A stretch of 25,250 nucleotides of DNA. Origin: Sulfuritalea sp. Its GTDB lineage: Bacteria; Pseudomonadota; Gammaproteobacteria; Burkholderiales; Rhodocyclaceae. Position numbers and translations under genes: made by a program. The notes below the pieces were generated by a model. It was not told the origin of the DNA and did not search any database. It worked only from the letters and a program-made list of their open reading frames with translations. The DNA lies in NCBI GenBank assembly GCA_016712985.1, contig JADJQA010000016.1:1-25250 (forward strand). Direction: 5' to 3'. Positions 15,059 to 25,250 of this stretch are shown in pieces; the first letter of the stretch is position 1; every line of letters starts with the position of its first letter.

Positions 15059-18000
15059 CGGGTGACCTCCGCCGACGGCTCCGGACCGAGCTGAGGATGT
15101 ACCTGCTGACCAAACAGCGCGTTGAGTTGCAGGATCGCCTCATGCGGCGGGACGTGGGCATAAACACCGGCGGCGGTACCGTCGCTGTTGCGCCATGCGG
15201 GTCGGACGCCACGGACGAAGAGATAGAGCACGCCACCGAAGTGTGTTTCGTAGCCGTAGCCGGGGATGCGCCGTTGCAGATAGCGGTCGAGCGCAACCGC
15301 ATACAGAAGATACTGCAGGTGATAGCCGTGTTCGGCCATCGCGGTCGCGACCGGGCCGGCGTCGTAGTCGGCTGTTGCGAAGCCAAGGTGATTCGACTTC
15401 CAGTCCAGGATGTAGAAGCGGCCCTGATGTTCGAAGATCAGATCGATGAAGCCCTTCAGATAACCTTCGAGGCGGCTGAAGGTGAGGCGCGGTCCGCCGT
15501 AGCCGAGTTGCGACAGCAGCTCATTCAAACCCGTCGCGGAAAGATGCGGCACCGGAAAATTGAATTCGAGTTCGTTCAGCCGGCGCTGGCGGGTCACGCT
15601 GTCGAGGCGCAAGCCTTCACTGATTTCGGCGCTCGTCACGTCGACCAGCATCTGCCGCAGCATCGCACGCAGACGCTCGCGGCCATCTTTCTGGGGAACC
15701 CCCGGCAACGATTGCGGATGGTTTTCCAGTGCGAGCGCGATGGCCCGGTCCCAGGTGCTGCTGTCGCTGAAGTCGGCCTCCTCGAACACGGCATGCACGC
15801 ACTCGCCGGCGGGGCCCCGCGCGGAAAGCGCAGGATATCCTCCGGGGCAATGTCGGGGGGGCGGCGCCGCAGTCGTCGCCGTGCCGATACGCGCGTCGTG
15901 GTCGCTGGCGGCGTGTTCGCTGATTGCGCCGTAGCTCAGTCCGCTGTAACTGCTCAGGCGCCAGCCGCCTGGAATGGCGGCCGGCGCAGCCAGGGCGGAG
16001 AGCGAAGCGGGGTCGGGCCGGGTCGGATTCAGCGGGAGGCCGGCATCTGGCGGCAGACCCGACACATTGATCGCGGCAGGTTCGGTGGCGGCGAGCGCCA
16101 CCCACGCGGCAGCTATGTCGGCCGGCGTGGTTTTGGCCGCAAACCATCCCTCGGGCGTGTGCCCATTGCCGGCAACCAGCCAGTTCAGCATGCTGCGTGT
16201 GCTCTCGGTGACCGAGGGCCTGCCGAAGGACGAGGTCGCGTAGCAACCTGCCACCAGATAACAGCGATGCACGGCACGGGTCAGGGCAACGTAGATGAGG
16301 CGCAGAAACTCGGCGGTGTTTTCGAGCTTGATTTTTGCCTTGATCTCTTTCGTTTCGTCCTCGTCGATCGCGTCGCCGCGGTAATCGATGACCGGAATCC
16401 CCTCATCGTCGTGATATTCCGATCCATCGATGCCTGCGCCGCCAAAGCTCGTCCGGCCATCCCACAGATAGGGACAGAACACGATCGGGTATTCGAGTCC
16501 CTTCGCCTTGTGGATGGTGATGATCTTGACCAGGTTCTGGTCGGATTCCAGGCGCAGCTGGGCGGCCTCATCCGCGCTGCCCTCGCTGCGCTGTGTGCGA
16601 AGGTAGCGCAGTAGCGCCTCCGGCGATGCGTGCGACTCGGACGCCTGATGCAGGCACTCGCCCAGATGCAGGAGATTGGTCAGGCGTCGCTCGCCATCGG
16701 CACGAACCAGCATCCGTCCGGCGACGTTTTCGGTGGCAAGCAGCTTGCGGTACATGGGTCCGAAGCCGCGGCGCAGCCACTGTTCGCGATAGTCGCTGAA
16801 CTGGAGCATGCGCTCCATGAGAGCGGCTTCATCGCCGGCGATGGCTTCGACGGCGGCGGCGTCATAGCCGATCAGTTCGGTTGCCAGCGCAGCGCGCAGC
16901 AGGCGATCGCGAGTGGGTTCCAGAACGCTGGTGAGCACCCGCTCGACCTCCTCGGCATCGGTGCTTTGGAATACGCTGGCCTGCGAGATCTCGACGCTGC
17001 CGACGCCCAATCGACGAACTCGCTGCGCGGCTTCATGCCGAACTCGACCGGATGGTAGTCGAGTCCAGGCAGCATGAAGACGCGGGGATTGGCCGCAAAC
17101 AGCCCGTTCAAGGCGGCGAGAAGTTCGCGGCTTGAGCGCTGGTTGGCGACCAGAGAGGACTCCTGCGTTGCATGCTGCCGGGCGCGCAGATAGGTGTGCA
17201 GGTCGGCATGGCGGAAACTGTAGATGGCCTGCTTCGGGTCGCCGACAAGAAACAGGGGGGTGTCCTTGGCGCCATAGATCTTGTGGAAGATCTCGAACTG
17301 CAGCGGGTCGGTATCCTGAAACTCGTCGATCAGCGCCGCCGGGAAACGCGCCTTGAGTGACGCAGCAAGCCATGGGTAGCTGCCGTTGGTAAGGCGATCA
17401 TGAACGTTGAACAGCATGTCGTCGAAGGAAACGACGCGACGGGCCTGCTTGGACGCGCGTAGCCGGACGCCGGCCTCGTCGAGCAGCGACCGGATCAGGC
17501 GCAAGCGACGCAGGATGAGTGCGCCGTCGATGGTCTCGCGCAGGGCAAGGAAGGATTCTGCTGCCGTAAAGAACGGGTGGCTCGGTGGCGTTGCCGCCTT
17601 CTTCTTGCGCTCGTTGAGAGTGGAGTCGCGATAGAGGCGAAGGTGCTTGCCGAGCGGTGCGAGCGGGTCGGCGGTTCGGAACAGTTCGTCCCACTGTGTT
17701 GCGCCCTCGCGTACCGACGTCTCCTTGTAGGTCGTACCGTTGAGCGAACCCAGTGAGCTGATCAGAAAGTCGGCGATGGCGACACGGTGATCGGTCCAGA
17801 TGCCGCGGACGTCGGCGTAGGCGGAGCGCAGCGCGTCGGAGTCAATGGCGGGCTCCGCGTCCAGATCGTCCGGCCACAGGGAAATGGCCAGGGGTTTGGC
17901 GAGGTGCCGCTTGAGCAGACGCGCGAACGATTCGGGCGTGTCTCCCTGCCCGATGATGAAGGAGATCAGTTCCGCCGGCAGGGCGTCGCCCGCGATGTGG

Positions 18001-18503
18001 CGGCGCCAGAAATCATGCACCGACTCCATCAGCAGATCGCTGTCGTCCTGAATGAGCTCCATCGCCATGGGCAGACCGGCGGCGAAGGGATTGTCGCCCA
18101 GCGCGCGCTGGCAGAAGCCATGAATCGTAAAGATGGACGCTTCGTCGAAGGTTCGCAGCGCAAGATCCAGGCGCCGGATCATGTCGTCTTCGGCGATGTT
18201 CTGCCGTGCCACAAGCCCGGTCACCAGTGTCGGCACGAACGGGTCGCCGCCGGGAGCAATTCCGCTCGCCAGGTAATCGCGGGTCTCGACGATCCGGGTG
18301 CGAATCCGCTCGCGCAGCTCGGCCGTCGCCGCATTGGTGAAGGTCACCACCAGGATCTGCTGCACGTCGAGGCCGCGTTCGAGCAGCAGGCGCAGATACA
18401 GACCGCAGATATTCCAGGTCTTGCCGGTACCGGCCGACGCCTCGATCAGGTTGATGCCGTCGAGGTCGCACTGGAAGACGTCGAGGTCAGGGATGCCGCT
18501 CAT
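15055..18503 (-). CDS. recB: RecBCD enzyme subunit RecB, with an internal gap
   Basis: RecB is the 3'-5' helicase and nuclease of exonuclease V. The N-terminal part (18503 to ~17010) has Walker A EASAGTGKTW, VVTFTNAATAELRERI, IDEFQDTDPLQF and VGDPKQAIYSFRHAD. The C-terminal part (about 17035 to 15055) has IITIHKAKGLEYPIVF, LIYVALTRAVHRCY and the nuclease motif GFIDLIFEHQGRFYILDWKSN. Between PVEFGMKPRSEFVD and LGVGSVEISQASVFQST the frame changes, and by comparison with E. coli RecB about 85-90 residues are absent, including helicase motif IV. The present sequence codes ~1150 residues. Adding the gap gives the usual ~1240. The start ATG overlaps the recC stop (ATGA) and the stop overlaps the recD start. 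Confidence 0.93.
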
Positions 18504-21500
18504 AGCCTGTCATCCTCGATGCAGTTCATCATCGGTGAGAACACCGTGGTGGCGCATTGCTCGAAATCCTCGTCGAGCGGATCGTCGACGCCGCGCAGGG
18601 CAAGCCGGTAGGCCGGGTCTTCCTCCTCGCCCCAGGGACGATCCCGGGTGGATTGCCAGGCGGCAGTCGCCTTGTAAAGACTCTCTCCGCCGATGATGTA
18701 CTTCCAGGCCGATTTCGGGAAAAAATGTATTGGCTCCCGCAGGCCGCGCCGATACAGTGTCAGGTCGCGAAGCCCTTGAGCGTCGCCAGTTCGAGATCGA
18801 TGAGCGAGGTACCCAGTGTGCCGGGCGGGTATTCGATGCCGGCCAGGGCAAGAACGCGCAGGTCGTCGTCGCTCATGCCGCCGCGATAGTGCGGCAGGAG
18901 CCGCTCGGCGAGCGCCGTGCGCGCGGAGAAATCCGCCAGGAAGGGCTCGTCATCGGCCAGCTCGTCCTCGTCACGGGACAGGACGATCCCGAGGCGTTCG
19001 CGCAGCAGATAGCGACAGGGGTTTCTGAAAAAGCGCAGCAACTGATCAAGCGATACGTCGCGCCATTCGTCGCCCGGTGCTGCAAGAAGGGTGCTGAAGA
19101 ACCGGGTTGTCGGCTCGCTCGATGCTTCGTCATCCCCATCGTCATCGCTATCACTGACGTTTTCGCCGGTATCGACGGGCAACGCCACTACCGCCGCACG
19201 CGCCGAACTTAGTCCTTGCCGCTGGGCTTCGCACAGTTCGGCATTGAAGCTGCGTACTCGCGGATCGGTGTCGGCAGCGAAATAGCGCGCTGAAAACGGC
19301 TGCAGCGGGTGTTCGAGGACGAGGCGGCGCCGGGCTGCATCGCGCTGCTCTGCCGCGGTCGGGTCGGTGCAGGTGGCCGGCACCAGCAGTTCGATCAGTT
19401 CGGCGACCAGGATGGAGGCCGGCAGGGGCGCGTTGTCCCGGATGCTGCGACCGGTGTAGCTCAGGTAAAACTTGTCGCGAGCTGCCAGCAGTAGATCAAG
19501 AAACAGGTTGCGTTCGTCGGTGCGGCGCTGGCGGTCTCCGGGGCGGGGGCTAAGTGCCATCAGGTCGAACTCGGCCGGGCGGTGGGCGCTGGGGAAGGCG
19601 CCATCGTTCAGCCGACGACGCAGATGACGCGGAAGGGCAGACTGCGCAGGCTGCTGATCGAGGAGAAGGTCAGCTTCCCGGTGGGCACGCCGCCACGCGC
19701 GGGATCGTCGAGCAGTGACTCGAGCGCGGTGCGAACCACGTCGAGCGTCAGGTTTTCCGTGACGCCGCCGCGTGCCATGTTGCAGTAGAGCTCGCGAATC
19801 GCGTCCCGTACTTCGGCGAGATCGTCGATGTCGTTCTTGTCGGAGGCGAGAAAGTCGTCGAGCGTGTCGAACAGCAAGGTCCTCCATGCCGCCGCGGCCT
19901 TTGGCTGCAGCGCGTCGCGCCGCAGGCGAGCCAGTTCGTCGACCAGGTGCGCAAAGCGGCCGAGGAGCATGGCTTCCGCGCCCTCCACCCCGCCGGCGGG
20001 GACCCGATCCTGCCAGGCGGCCGAGGCTTCCTTGGGCAAGGCGTAACCGAGAAACAACCGCTGCAGCCCGTCGTCGAAACTGTAACGATCGACGCCGGGC
20101 ACGTCGTACTGGGCGCGATGACTTCCATCGAGCGCCCAGCGGATGCCGGAACTGGTGATCCAGTCACGGACGAGGTCGAGGTCATCTGCCCCAATGCCTA
20201 AGCGGCGGGCCAGGATCGGTTGCTGCAGCAGGTCGAACACGTCGCTCGCGGTGAAGCGGGATGTCGCGACCGTCAGCAACTGGAGGAAGGCCCGGGCAGG
20301 TTCGTTGATGGTGCTGCGCGCCCGTCCGGTCAACGTGAATGGGATGTAGCGTCCGGGTGGCGCGTTGCCGAATACCGCCTCGATCAGGGGGCCGGCGGCT
20401 TCGAGGTCGGGGGTCACGACCAGGATGTCCGCCGGCGCAGCGGACTCGGTGGATTGCTTCCGGCCAGGAGGGCGAGAAGCTGGTCCTGCAGCACTTCGAG
20501 TTCGCGGGTGAGGGAGTGGCAGACATGGATCTCGATGCTGCGGTCTCCGGGTTCCGTGACCAGGCTGCCCGGAGCGATGTCGACGAGGTTCAGGATCGTG
20601 TTTTGCAGTCGGGCGAGCAGGGTATCTGACGTTTGTTCCGCGAAGCCGCCGTCATCGACCGGCGCATCGCCTGATCGCTCGAGTACCAGCTCGATGTGCG
20701 CCTTGGTTTGCTGGCCCCAGTCCGCCAGCAGCGGGTTGCCGGTCTCGTGGTAATCGGCCTCGCCGCGCACATTCATGTAGCCCAGGCGCCGCCGGTCGAC
20801 GATATCGAACCAGAATTCGCGACACGGGTTGAGTACATACACGCGCAGATCGATCCAGCGGCCCAGCTGCTGAAGAATGTCGATGTAGAGCGGCGGCATT
20901 GCCGGCAGACAAAAGACGTGGGCGGCTTCGGGCAAGCCGAAGCGGTCAGTGGCGCCCGCGGTCATTTCCACCGTCTTGAGAAAGCGCGAGGCGGGATGCT
21001 CTCGCTCGGTGCCCAGTTGCGACGTGATCGTTCGCCACAGCGCGGCTTGCCACGCCTGGTCTTCGGCAACGTTGGCCGTTTCATTCTTGATCGAAACCGA
21101 CTTTCCTGCAGCCCAGTCGGCGAGCCATTCGGGCCGGTAAGTCATGTATTGCTCGAACAAGGAGGCGACCCGGGTAGCGAAATCGAGCCGCGCCACCGCA
21201 TCAACGGCCTTCAGGTAATTGGTCAATCGGGGGAATCCGCTGGCGAATCGTGGGTCCGACAGAATCTGGAAGATCCGCCAAGTCAATACCGGTGCCGCAA
21301 AGGGTGATTCGGAGTCGATGCCGGGCACCACCTTGCCGATCTGGCGCCAGAGCCATTGCGCGAGATAGGCGAACTCGACATTGGCACAGACGCCATGGCG
21401 AGTCGCCATGGACAGGGTCAGGTCGCGACGCAGGGCGACGCTGGGGATGATGATCTGCTCGGCCGCAAATGGCGACGCCGGACCACTTGCGACCGCCGAG

Positions 21501-21553
21501 AGCAGTTCGTCGCGCAGGGTTTCGTAGTGGTTGGCGAAGGTGAGTTTGAGCAT
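18500..21553 (-). CDS. recC: RecBCD enzyme subunit RecC, frame breaks and an internal gap
   Basis: RecC is the Chi-recognising scaffold of exonuclease V. The start MLKLTFANHYETLRDELLSA is followed by IIIPSVALRRDLTLSMA, EIHVCHSLTRELEVLQDQL, PADILVVTPDLEAAGPLI, SSLRSLPFRVICVVG/LNDGAFPS and RGLREPIHFFPKSAW, all classic RecC blocks. Frame breaks lie near 20425, near 19615 and near 18770. The last is more than an indel. After ELATLKGFA the family normally has ~100 residues before ALYRRGLREP, and here these are missing. The product ends MMNCIEDDRL at a TGA (18500-18502) that overlaps the recB ATG. Present length is ~1018 codons, against 1110 or more expected. No strong ribosome site precedes the ATG at 21553. 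Confidence 0.92.
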
Positions 21554-21578
21554 GGGCAGGCGGGCTTATGGGGAGACC

Positions 21579-22695
21579 TCAAGGAACTGTGAAGGGATGA
21601 TAAGACCCAAGAGGCTCACCAGATGCGCCTGCCGGCTGATAGGGCCTGGTAGCCGCCCGCTGCGAACATTGGTACAGCACCTCCACCAGTGCCGGATGAG
21701 CCTCTGCCTTGCCGGCCAGCAGGGTCAGCAGCGGCCGGATGCGGGCCTGCATCGGTTTTCCCAGGACCGCGGCAAAGGCATCGCGGGTTCAAAGCTGTCG
21801 TTCTCAGCCACCCTGGCCCCAGCACAGGCCTGTTGCACTTCGTGTGGCGGCTTTTTCCGTGGAACCGCGGCGCTGCGTGCTGGCCGTAGAACACAATATG
21901 AGGATGAGGCGCCCCCGCTTGGCGAGCGCAGCAGGATGCAGTATCCCCCCGCCAGCATCGCGCCATTCCGTATCGACCAGCAGATAGTCATAGTAGGGGA
22001 TGGCCTGCGCCACCCACTCGGCTCCAGCATTGATGACGGCGCCGAGAACCTGCCCGGTGCCAACACATCCACGCGCAGTCCGTCCACCGCCCGGCAGTTT
22101 GACGGAGGTCGACAGTGCGGTTGAAGAGCGGAGCGGCACGGCTGGTTTGGGCAGGCCGGTGCCTTTCGCCGGTGTCCAGAAACGGCAGTGGTGCGGCGGC
22201 TGATTTCAGCTCTTGCCGGCGCGCGAGGTCGATTAATCAGCGTCCGTGCAGTAGCGGCGATGGCCCCTGGATTCATTGAGCCACCCCATGTACCCCAGGG
22301 GTGCCGACCAGAACCAGGCCGGCTTCGAAGGCCTGCCGGTTGTGCAGTTCCACCAGCGCGAGCTGGTCGCTTTGTCGGCCCCCTGGAACTTCCAGCTTGC
22401 GCAAAGGCGGCCACCTGTTTGGCAGCCCACTCGGCAAAAGGCCATTCGTTCGCGCGTGGCATTCAGGAAGACTTCTTAGTTTACCCTTCCTTGCAGACCA
22501 GTTTAGCTTCCAGGGGCCTTCCGGGGACGATATAGAACCCGGTACCAGTGGGTAACCGCTTCCGGCGCGCAGGGCGAGCAGGCCCGGCGTGCCCGGCAGC
22601 AATTCGCCAGCGCCCACGGTGCGCTCTTTCAGCTCCGCATACTGCGTGCGGAAAGCCAGTTCATGCGCACGCAGTGAGCGGTTTCGCCATGGCAT
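21579..22695 (-). CDS. GSU2403-type nucleotidyltransferase-fold protein, many frame breaks
   Basis: Although no frame is long, consecutive pieces follow the NTP_transf_8 (GSU2403) family order as I remember it. The pieces are AFRTQYAELKERTVGAGELL; HWYRVLYRP; EAKLVCKEG; RERMAF and AEWAAKQVAAFAQ; DQLALVELHNRQAFEAGLVL; GTPG/YMGWLNE; GLRVDVLAPGR; PYYDYLLVDTEWRD; STQRRGSTEKAAT; VAENDSF; DAFAAVLGKPMQARIRPLLT; and HPALVEVLYQC. The total span of ~372 codons suits the family. Members are predicted nucleotidyltransferases of unknown substrate, and several other families with this fold act as toxins or antitoxins. The proposed start is the ATG at 22695 and the proposed stop is 21579-21581, 25 bases before recC. 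The density of shifts (about one per 80-100 bases) means either very poor sequence here or a pseudogene. Confidence 0.65.
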
Positions 22696-22772
22696 ACCCC
22701 GCGATTGAAAACTATGGGGTTCAGATAACCCGCCACGCTCATACCCCATGATATTGCGGGCTATGGGGTATG
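22693..22772. repeat. Paired CATACCCC / TATGGGG inverted motifs, likely operator region
   Basis: The best element is a perfect 10-bp inverted repeat: CATACCCCAT (22740-22749), 13 bases, then ATGGGGTATG (22763-22772). A second, weaker pair lies 47 bases away: CATACCCC (22693-22700) with CTATGGGGT (22712-22720). The whole set sits between the nucleotidyltransferase gene (-) and the ABC genes (+), at or just before the former's start. Two spaced dyads of the same motif suggest cooperative repressor binding. Confidence 0.5.
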
Positions 22773-22891
22773 GTGCCATAGATGCTTACCGCCGCATCGC
22801 CGGCCGCGAAGCTATTCCCATCGGCTACCAGCGCCAGTGCCGATAACCAGGGCGCCGGGGGAAGGCGAGCAAGCCCGTACGTTTTACCTCC

Positions 22892-23569
22892 ATGCTGACC
22901 CTTACGTGCCAGCCTCTCGAAGCGTCACGCCAATGCCGTGCAAGCGGTTTTCAGCGCGCCTGAGCTTTTCCGTTCAGGCCGGCGAAGTCGTTTGCGCTGG
23001 TTGGCGAATCGGGCGTCGGCAGAGCACCTTTAGCCGCTTGCATCGCCGGGCTGGAACCGGCTCAGACGAGGGGCGGCTCCGATCCTGGTCGCGCCGGCAG
23101 GCTGCGGGACATCGTCCCGCCTCAGCGAAGCACCGCGCGCCGCGCTGCGGAGGCGTCAGCATCGGCTTCGTGTTTCAGGCCTTCCATGTTCTGCCGACGC
23201 TGAGCGTGGCGCAGAACATTGCGGTGCCCCTGCTGTTGGCCGGCGTCGATGCGAGGGCGAGCATGCGGCGCATCCAGGCGCTGCTGGCGCGGGTGGAACT
23301 TGCCGGCCTTGGCCCGCGCTGACGGCGTCGCTTTCCGGCAACGCGGTACAGCGGGTGTGGCGATCGCGCAGGCGCTGGTGCATCGACTGCGGCGCTGATC
23401 GGCCGACGAGCCGACCGGCAACCTCGGTCCCGCACCGCCGATGAGAATGCCAGCACTGCTGCTGGAACGGGTCCGCGAGGCAGCATGCCGCCGCGCGCTG
23501 ATCGTCACGCATTCGCAACATGTGGCGCAGTGCTGCGACCGCGTGCTGACGTTGACGGAGGCTCAATGA
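22892..23569 (+). CDS. ABC transporter ATP-binding protein (LolD/MacB type), heavily frameshifted
   Basis: Pieces in different frames give a LolD-like ATPase: ALVGESGVG then KST (Walker A, split by a missing base near 23016), ACIAGLEPAQT, IGFVFQAFHVLPTLSVAQNI (Q-loop region), NIAVPLLLAGVDARASMRRI, LARVELAGLGPR, SLSGNAVQRV (signature, with NA where GG or GE is usual), ADEPTGNL (Walker B), and ALIVTHSQHVAQCCDRVLTL (H-loop). Such ATPases power FtsX-type permeases that export lipoproteins or peptides from the inner membrane. The stop at 23567-23569 overlaps the permease ATG at 23566, the usual ATGA coupling. At least six single-base shifts are needed. The start at 22892 (MLTLTCQPLEA) is a family-like N-terminus but lacks a clear ribosome site. 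Confidence 0.75.
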
Positions 23570-25250
23570 TCCGCCTGGCCTGGTGGCTGGTGCGGGCCCA
23601 GTTTACGACGCGTCGGATGGCGACCGCACTTGTCGATGCTGGCGATTGCGCTCGGCATTAACTGGTTATGCCATCCACCTGATCAACGCGGCGCCGCGCT
23701 GGCGGATTTCTCACAGGCGATGCCCCGCGTGCAGGGCAGGCCGGACGCCGTGATCGCGCCCGCGCCAGCGCCGCGCAGGCGAATGCCGCTGGCGCTGATC
23801 CGCGCCGTTTGCCAGGGACACGGACGTGGCCATCATCGGCACCGGTGATCGAAACCCGCGTGCGCATCGACAACGCCACCATGGCGGTCAAGCCAGTCGG
23901 GCTGGATGTCTTCAGCGCCGCCGGCAAGTGGCGCCGCCCAAGCTGCGCTGCCGCGACAGGGCGACCGCGTCGCCGGCGGCAGCGTTTTCGAGGACCTTTG
24001 GCGTGTATGCCTCGCCGACACTCCTGGCCACCCGCAGCTGGCCCCCGGCGACGCCGTCCATTAGTCCCCATGGCGACGCACTGGCGCACGCGGATTGCCG
24101 GGGACTTCACCCGCCGCGCCCGGCCGATGATTTGTTGCTGGTGGCCGACATTGCCTGGGTGCAGGCGCGTTTCGAGCCAAGCCACGGCCGGGTCAGCGAG
24201 GCGCGCGTGCGCCTGGCGGCGTCAGGCGTCGGATAAGCGCTGGTTGGAGGCGCCACCAGGTACAAAGCCGCCTCCCGCGGGTCTGGCGCTGCGCGCCGCG
24301 GAGACGACACGGCACGCGTCTCGAACGTCTCGCGCCTACCGTCGAAATCTCAACGTGCTGGCGCCATTGGCCCTGCTGACCAGCACGCCTTCTGGTGTTC
24401 TGCGATTGAAACCGCCGTGGCGCAACGCTCGACGCAGTTTGCGTACTCAGCGTCGCTGGCTGTCGCCGCGCCTGCGCCTGGCTTGGGTCTGCTGGAGAGA
24501 CCTGGCCATCAGCGTGCCGGGCGCCGGCCTCGGCCTGGTTCTCGGCACCACGTGATATCTTTGGCATTCACCCAGGTGATCGGCAGCGACCTCGGTGGCG
24601 GCTACTTCTCGGGCAGCGCGCCGTGCATCCTGCCCCGGCCGGCCCCACGCTGGGCTTCTTTGCCTGGGCTGCGCGGCCAGCCTGACCGGCGCGCTGTACC
24701 CCGCCTGGCTGAATCGCATCCAGCCGCTGGCGCAGGCAGCTGAAAGACCGGCTTCAGCGCAAGCCCCGCCATCCGGCGGGGCCGCCGCGCCAGCGCCGCT
24801 GGCTGAAGAGTGCCGCTGGTGGCGACGAGCAAGCGTGGCGGCTATCGGCCTGGCGCGCCTGCCGGCGCTGTTCGCCTTTCTGCTGGCCGGCTATGCACCG
24901 CGATCGCGCTGGTGCTGGTGCTGCGGGATTGGCGCGGCCCCCCGACGACGCAGATCGTCTTCGGCGACTCAGCCCGGCTGCGCCTGCCGGCGCCGCTGCG
25001 CGCGGCGCCGTGCAGAACATCGTCGAGGCGCCGCTTTGATGGCGCAGGTCGCGGCACAAGCAACCTGATCGTCAGCTTCGCGCTGACGGTCGCTGCCGTG
25101 ACTTTGGTGTCGAGCTTCCGGACTGCCGTCGATCGGTGGCTGGACGTGGTACTGCCGCGCCGATGTTATGTGCGCAGCAAGGGCGTCCCGCTGCCGCGCG
25201 AGTTGTTGCTCGGCGCGCTGGCTAACCTGCGGCCGCTTCGAGAAGGTCAG
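23566..25250 (+). CDS. FtsX-type ABC permease, frameshifted and cut by the window end
   Basis: The start MIRLAWWLVRAQFTTRRMAT leads into a first membrane helix and an extracytoplasmic region (VQGRPDAVIAPAPA, DNATMAVKPVGLDVFSAAGK). Around 24340 the FtsX core appears in pieces: NVLAPLALLTST, TAVAQRSTQFA, RLAWVCW, and GAGLGLVLGT. ALYPAWLNRIQPLAQA follows near 24690, then a second half ending with FALTVAAVTLVSSFRTAVDRWLDVVLP near 25080-25160. This two-block form is typical of large MacB/DevC-like exporters of ~800 residues, so perhaps a quarter of the gene is beyond the window. Frame breaks come every 60-150 bases. It works with the overlapping ATPase gene upstream. Membrane topology cannot be trusted in this state. 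Confidence 0.65.

Noticed and set aside
13372..16614. A 1080-codon open frame on the + strand across recD and recB
   Set aside because: It is antisense to clear helicase motifs on the other strand, has no recognisable domain and is rich in Arg/Gly/His. Long antisense frames are expected in GC-rich coding DNA.
21725..22462. A possible ParA/MinD-like ATPase suggested by YYDYLLVDTEW
   Set aside because: There is no Walker A, and the surrounding pieces fit the GSU2403 nucleotidyltransferase order much better.
1..25250. CRISPR array, tRNA or rRNA genes, complete insertion sequence
   Set aside because: I saw no regularly spaced repeats, cloverleaf-like sequence, rRNA motifs or transposase with terminal repeats.

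Overview
The window looks like a chromosomal segment from a GC-rich proteobacterium, most likely a betaproteobacterium near the Rhodocyclales or Burkholderiales. This rests on an adjacent recC-recB-recD run, an sbcD-sbcC pair, a kdpE remnant and a LolD/MacB-type ABC exporter, and on the style of the encoded proteins. The first 3.6 kb are visibly less GC-rich than the sbc and rec genes, which suggests acquired DNA. I could not run any search, so the taxonomic placement is an inference.

Layout. Positions 1-3.4 kb hold an unidentified broken gene, an HNH nuclease gene, a DUF3841 gene (all +) and, on the minus strand, an M48-type metallopeptidase with a TerB-like tail. Positions 3.67-7.88 kb carry sbcD and sbcC, which overlap. 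Positions 7.9-9.3 kb are a scrap zone: a palindrome, the 3' end (domains V and VI) of a group II intron, a methylmalonyl-CoA decarboxylase gene (scpB) and a 5'-truncated kdpE. Positions 9.5-10.25 kb hold a Phd/YefM-RelE/ParE toxin-antitoxin pair. Positions 10.3-11.1 kb are a mosaic of DUF262, type I restriction hsdR and VWA gene fragments. From 22.7 kb leftwards to 11.1 kb almost everything is on the minus strand: a GSU2403-type nucleotidyltransferase-fold gene, recC, recB, recD, dtd, a HIT hydrolase and a phosphorothioate-DNA-dependent HNH endonuclease. The last 2.4 kb (+) are a badly frameshifted ABC ATPase and FtsX-type permease that runs off the window.

Common theme. Much of the content deals with DNA ends, foreign DNA or genome defence: SbcCD, RecBCD, two HNH nucleases, a type I R-subunit remnant, a DUF262 remnant, a sulfur-modified-DNA endonuclease, a TA pair and a nucleotidyltransferase. 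I found no complete, clearly new multi-gene system. The best candidates are the HNH-DUF3841 pair with its M48/TerB neighbour, and the HIT-endonuclease pair.

State of the sequence. Nearly every gene needs one or more single-base corrections to read through, many at short homopolymers. The recB and recC genes and the VWA fragment also each appear to lack roughly 90-130 internal codons. Single-base indels in this many housekeeping genes point to sequencing or assembly error. The internal deletions could be either mis-assembly or real decay. Boundaries and frames given below are therefore reconstructions wherever I say so.
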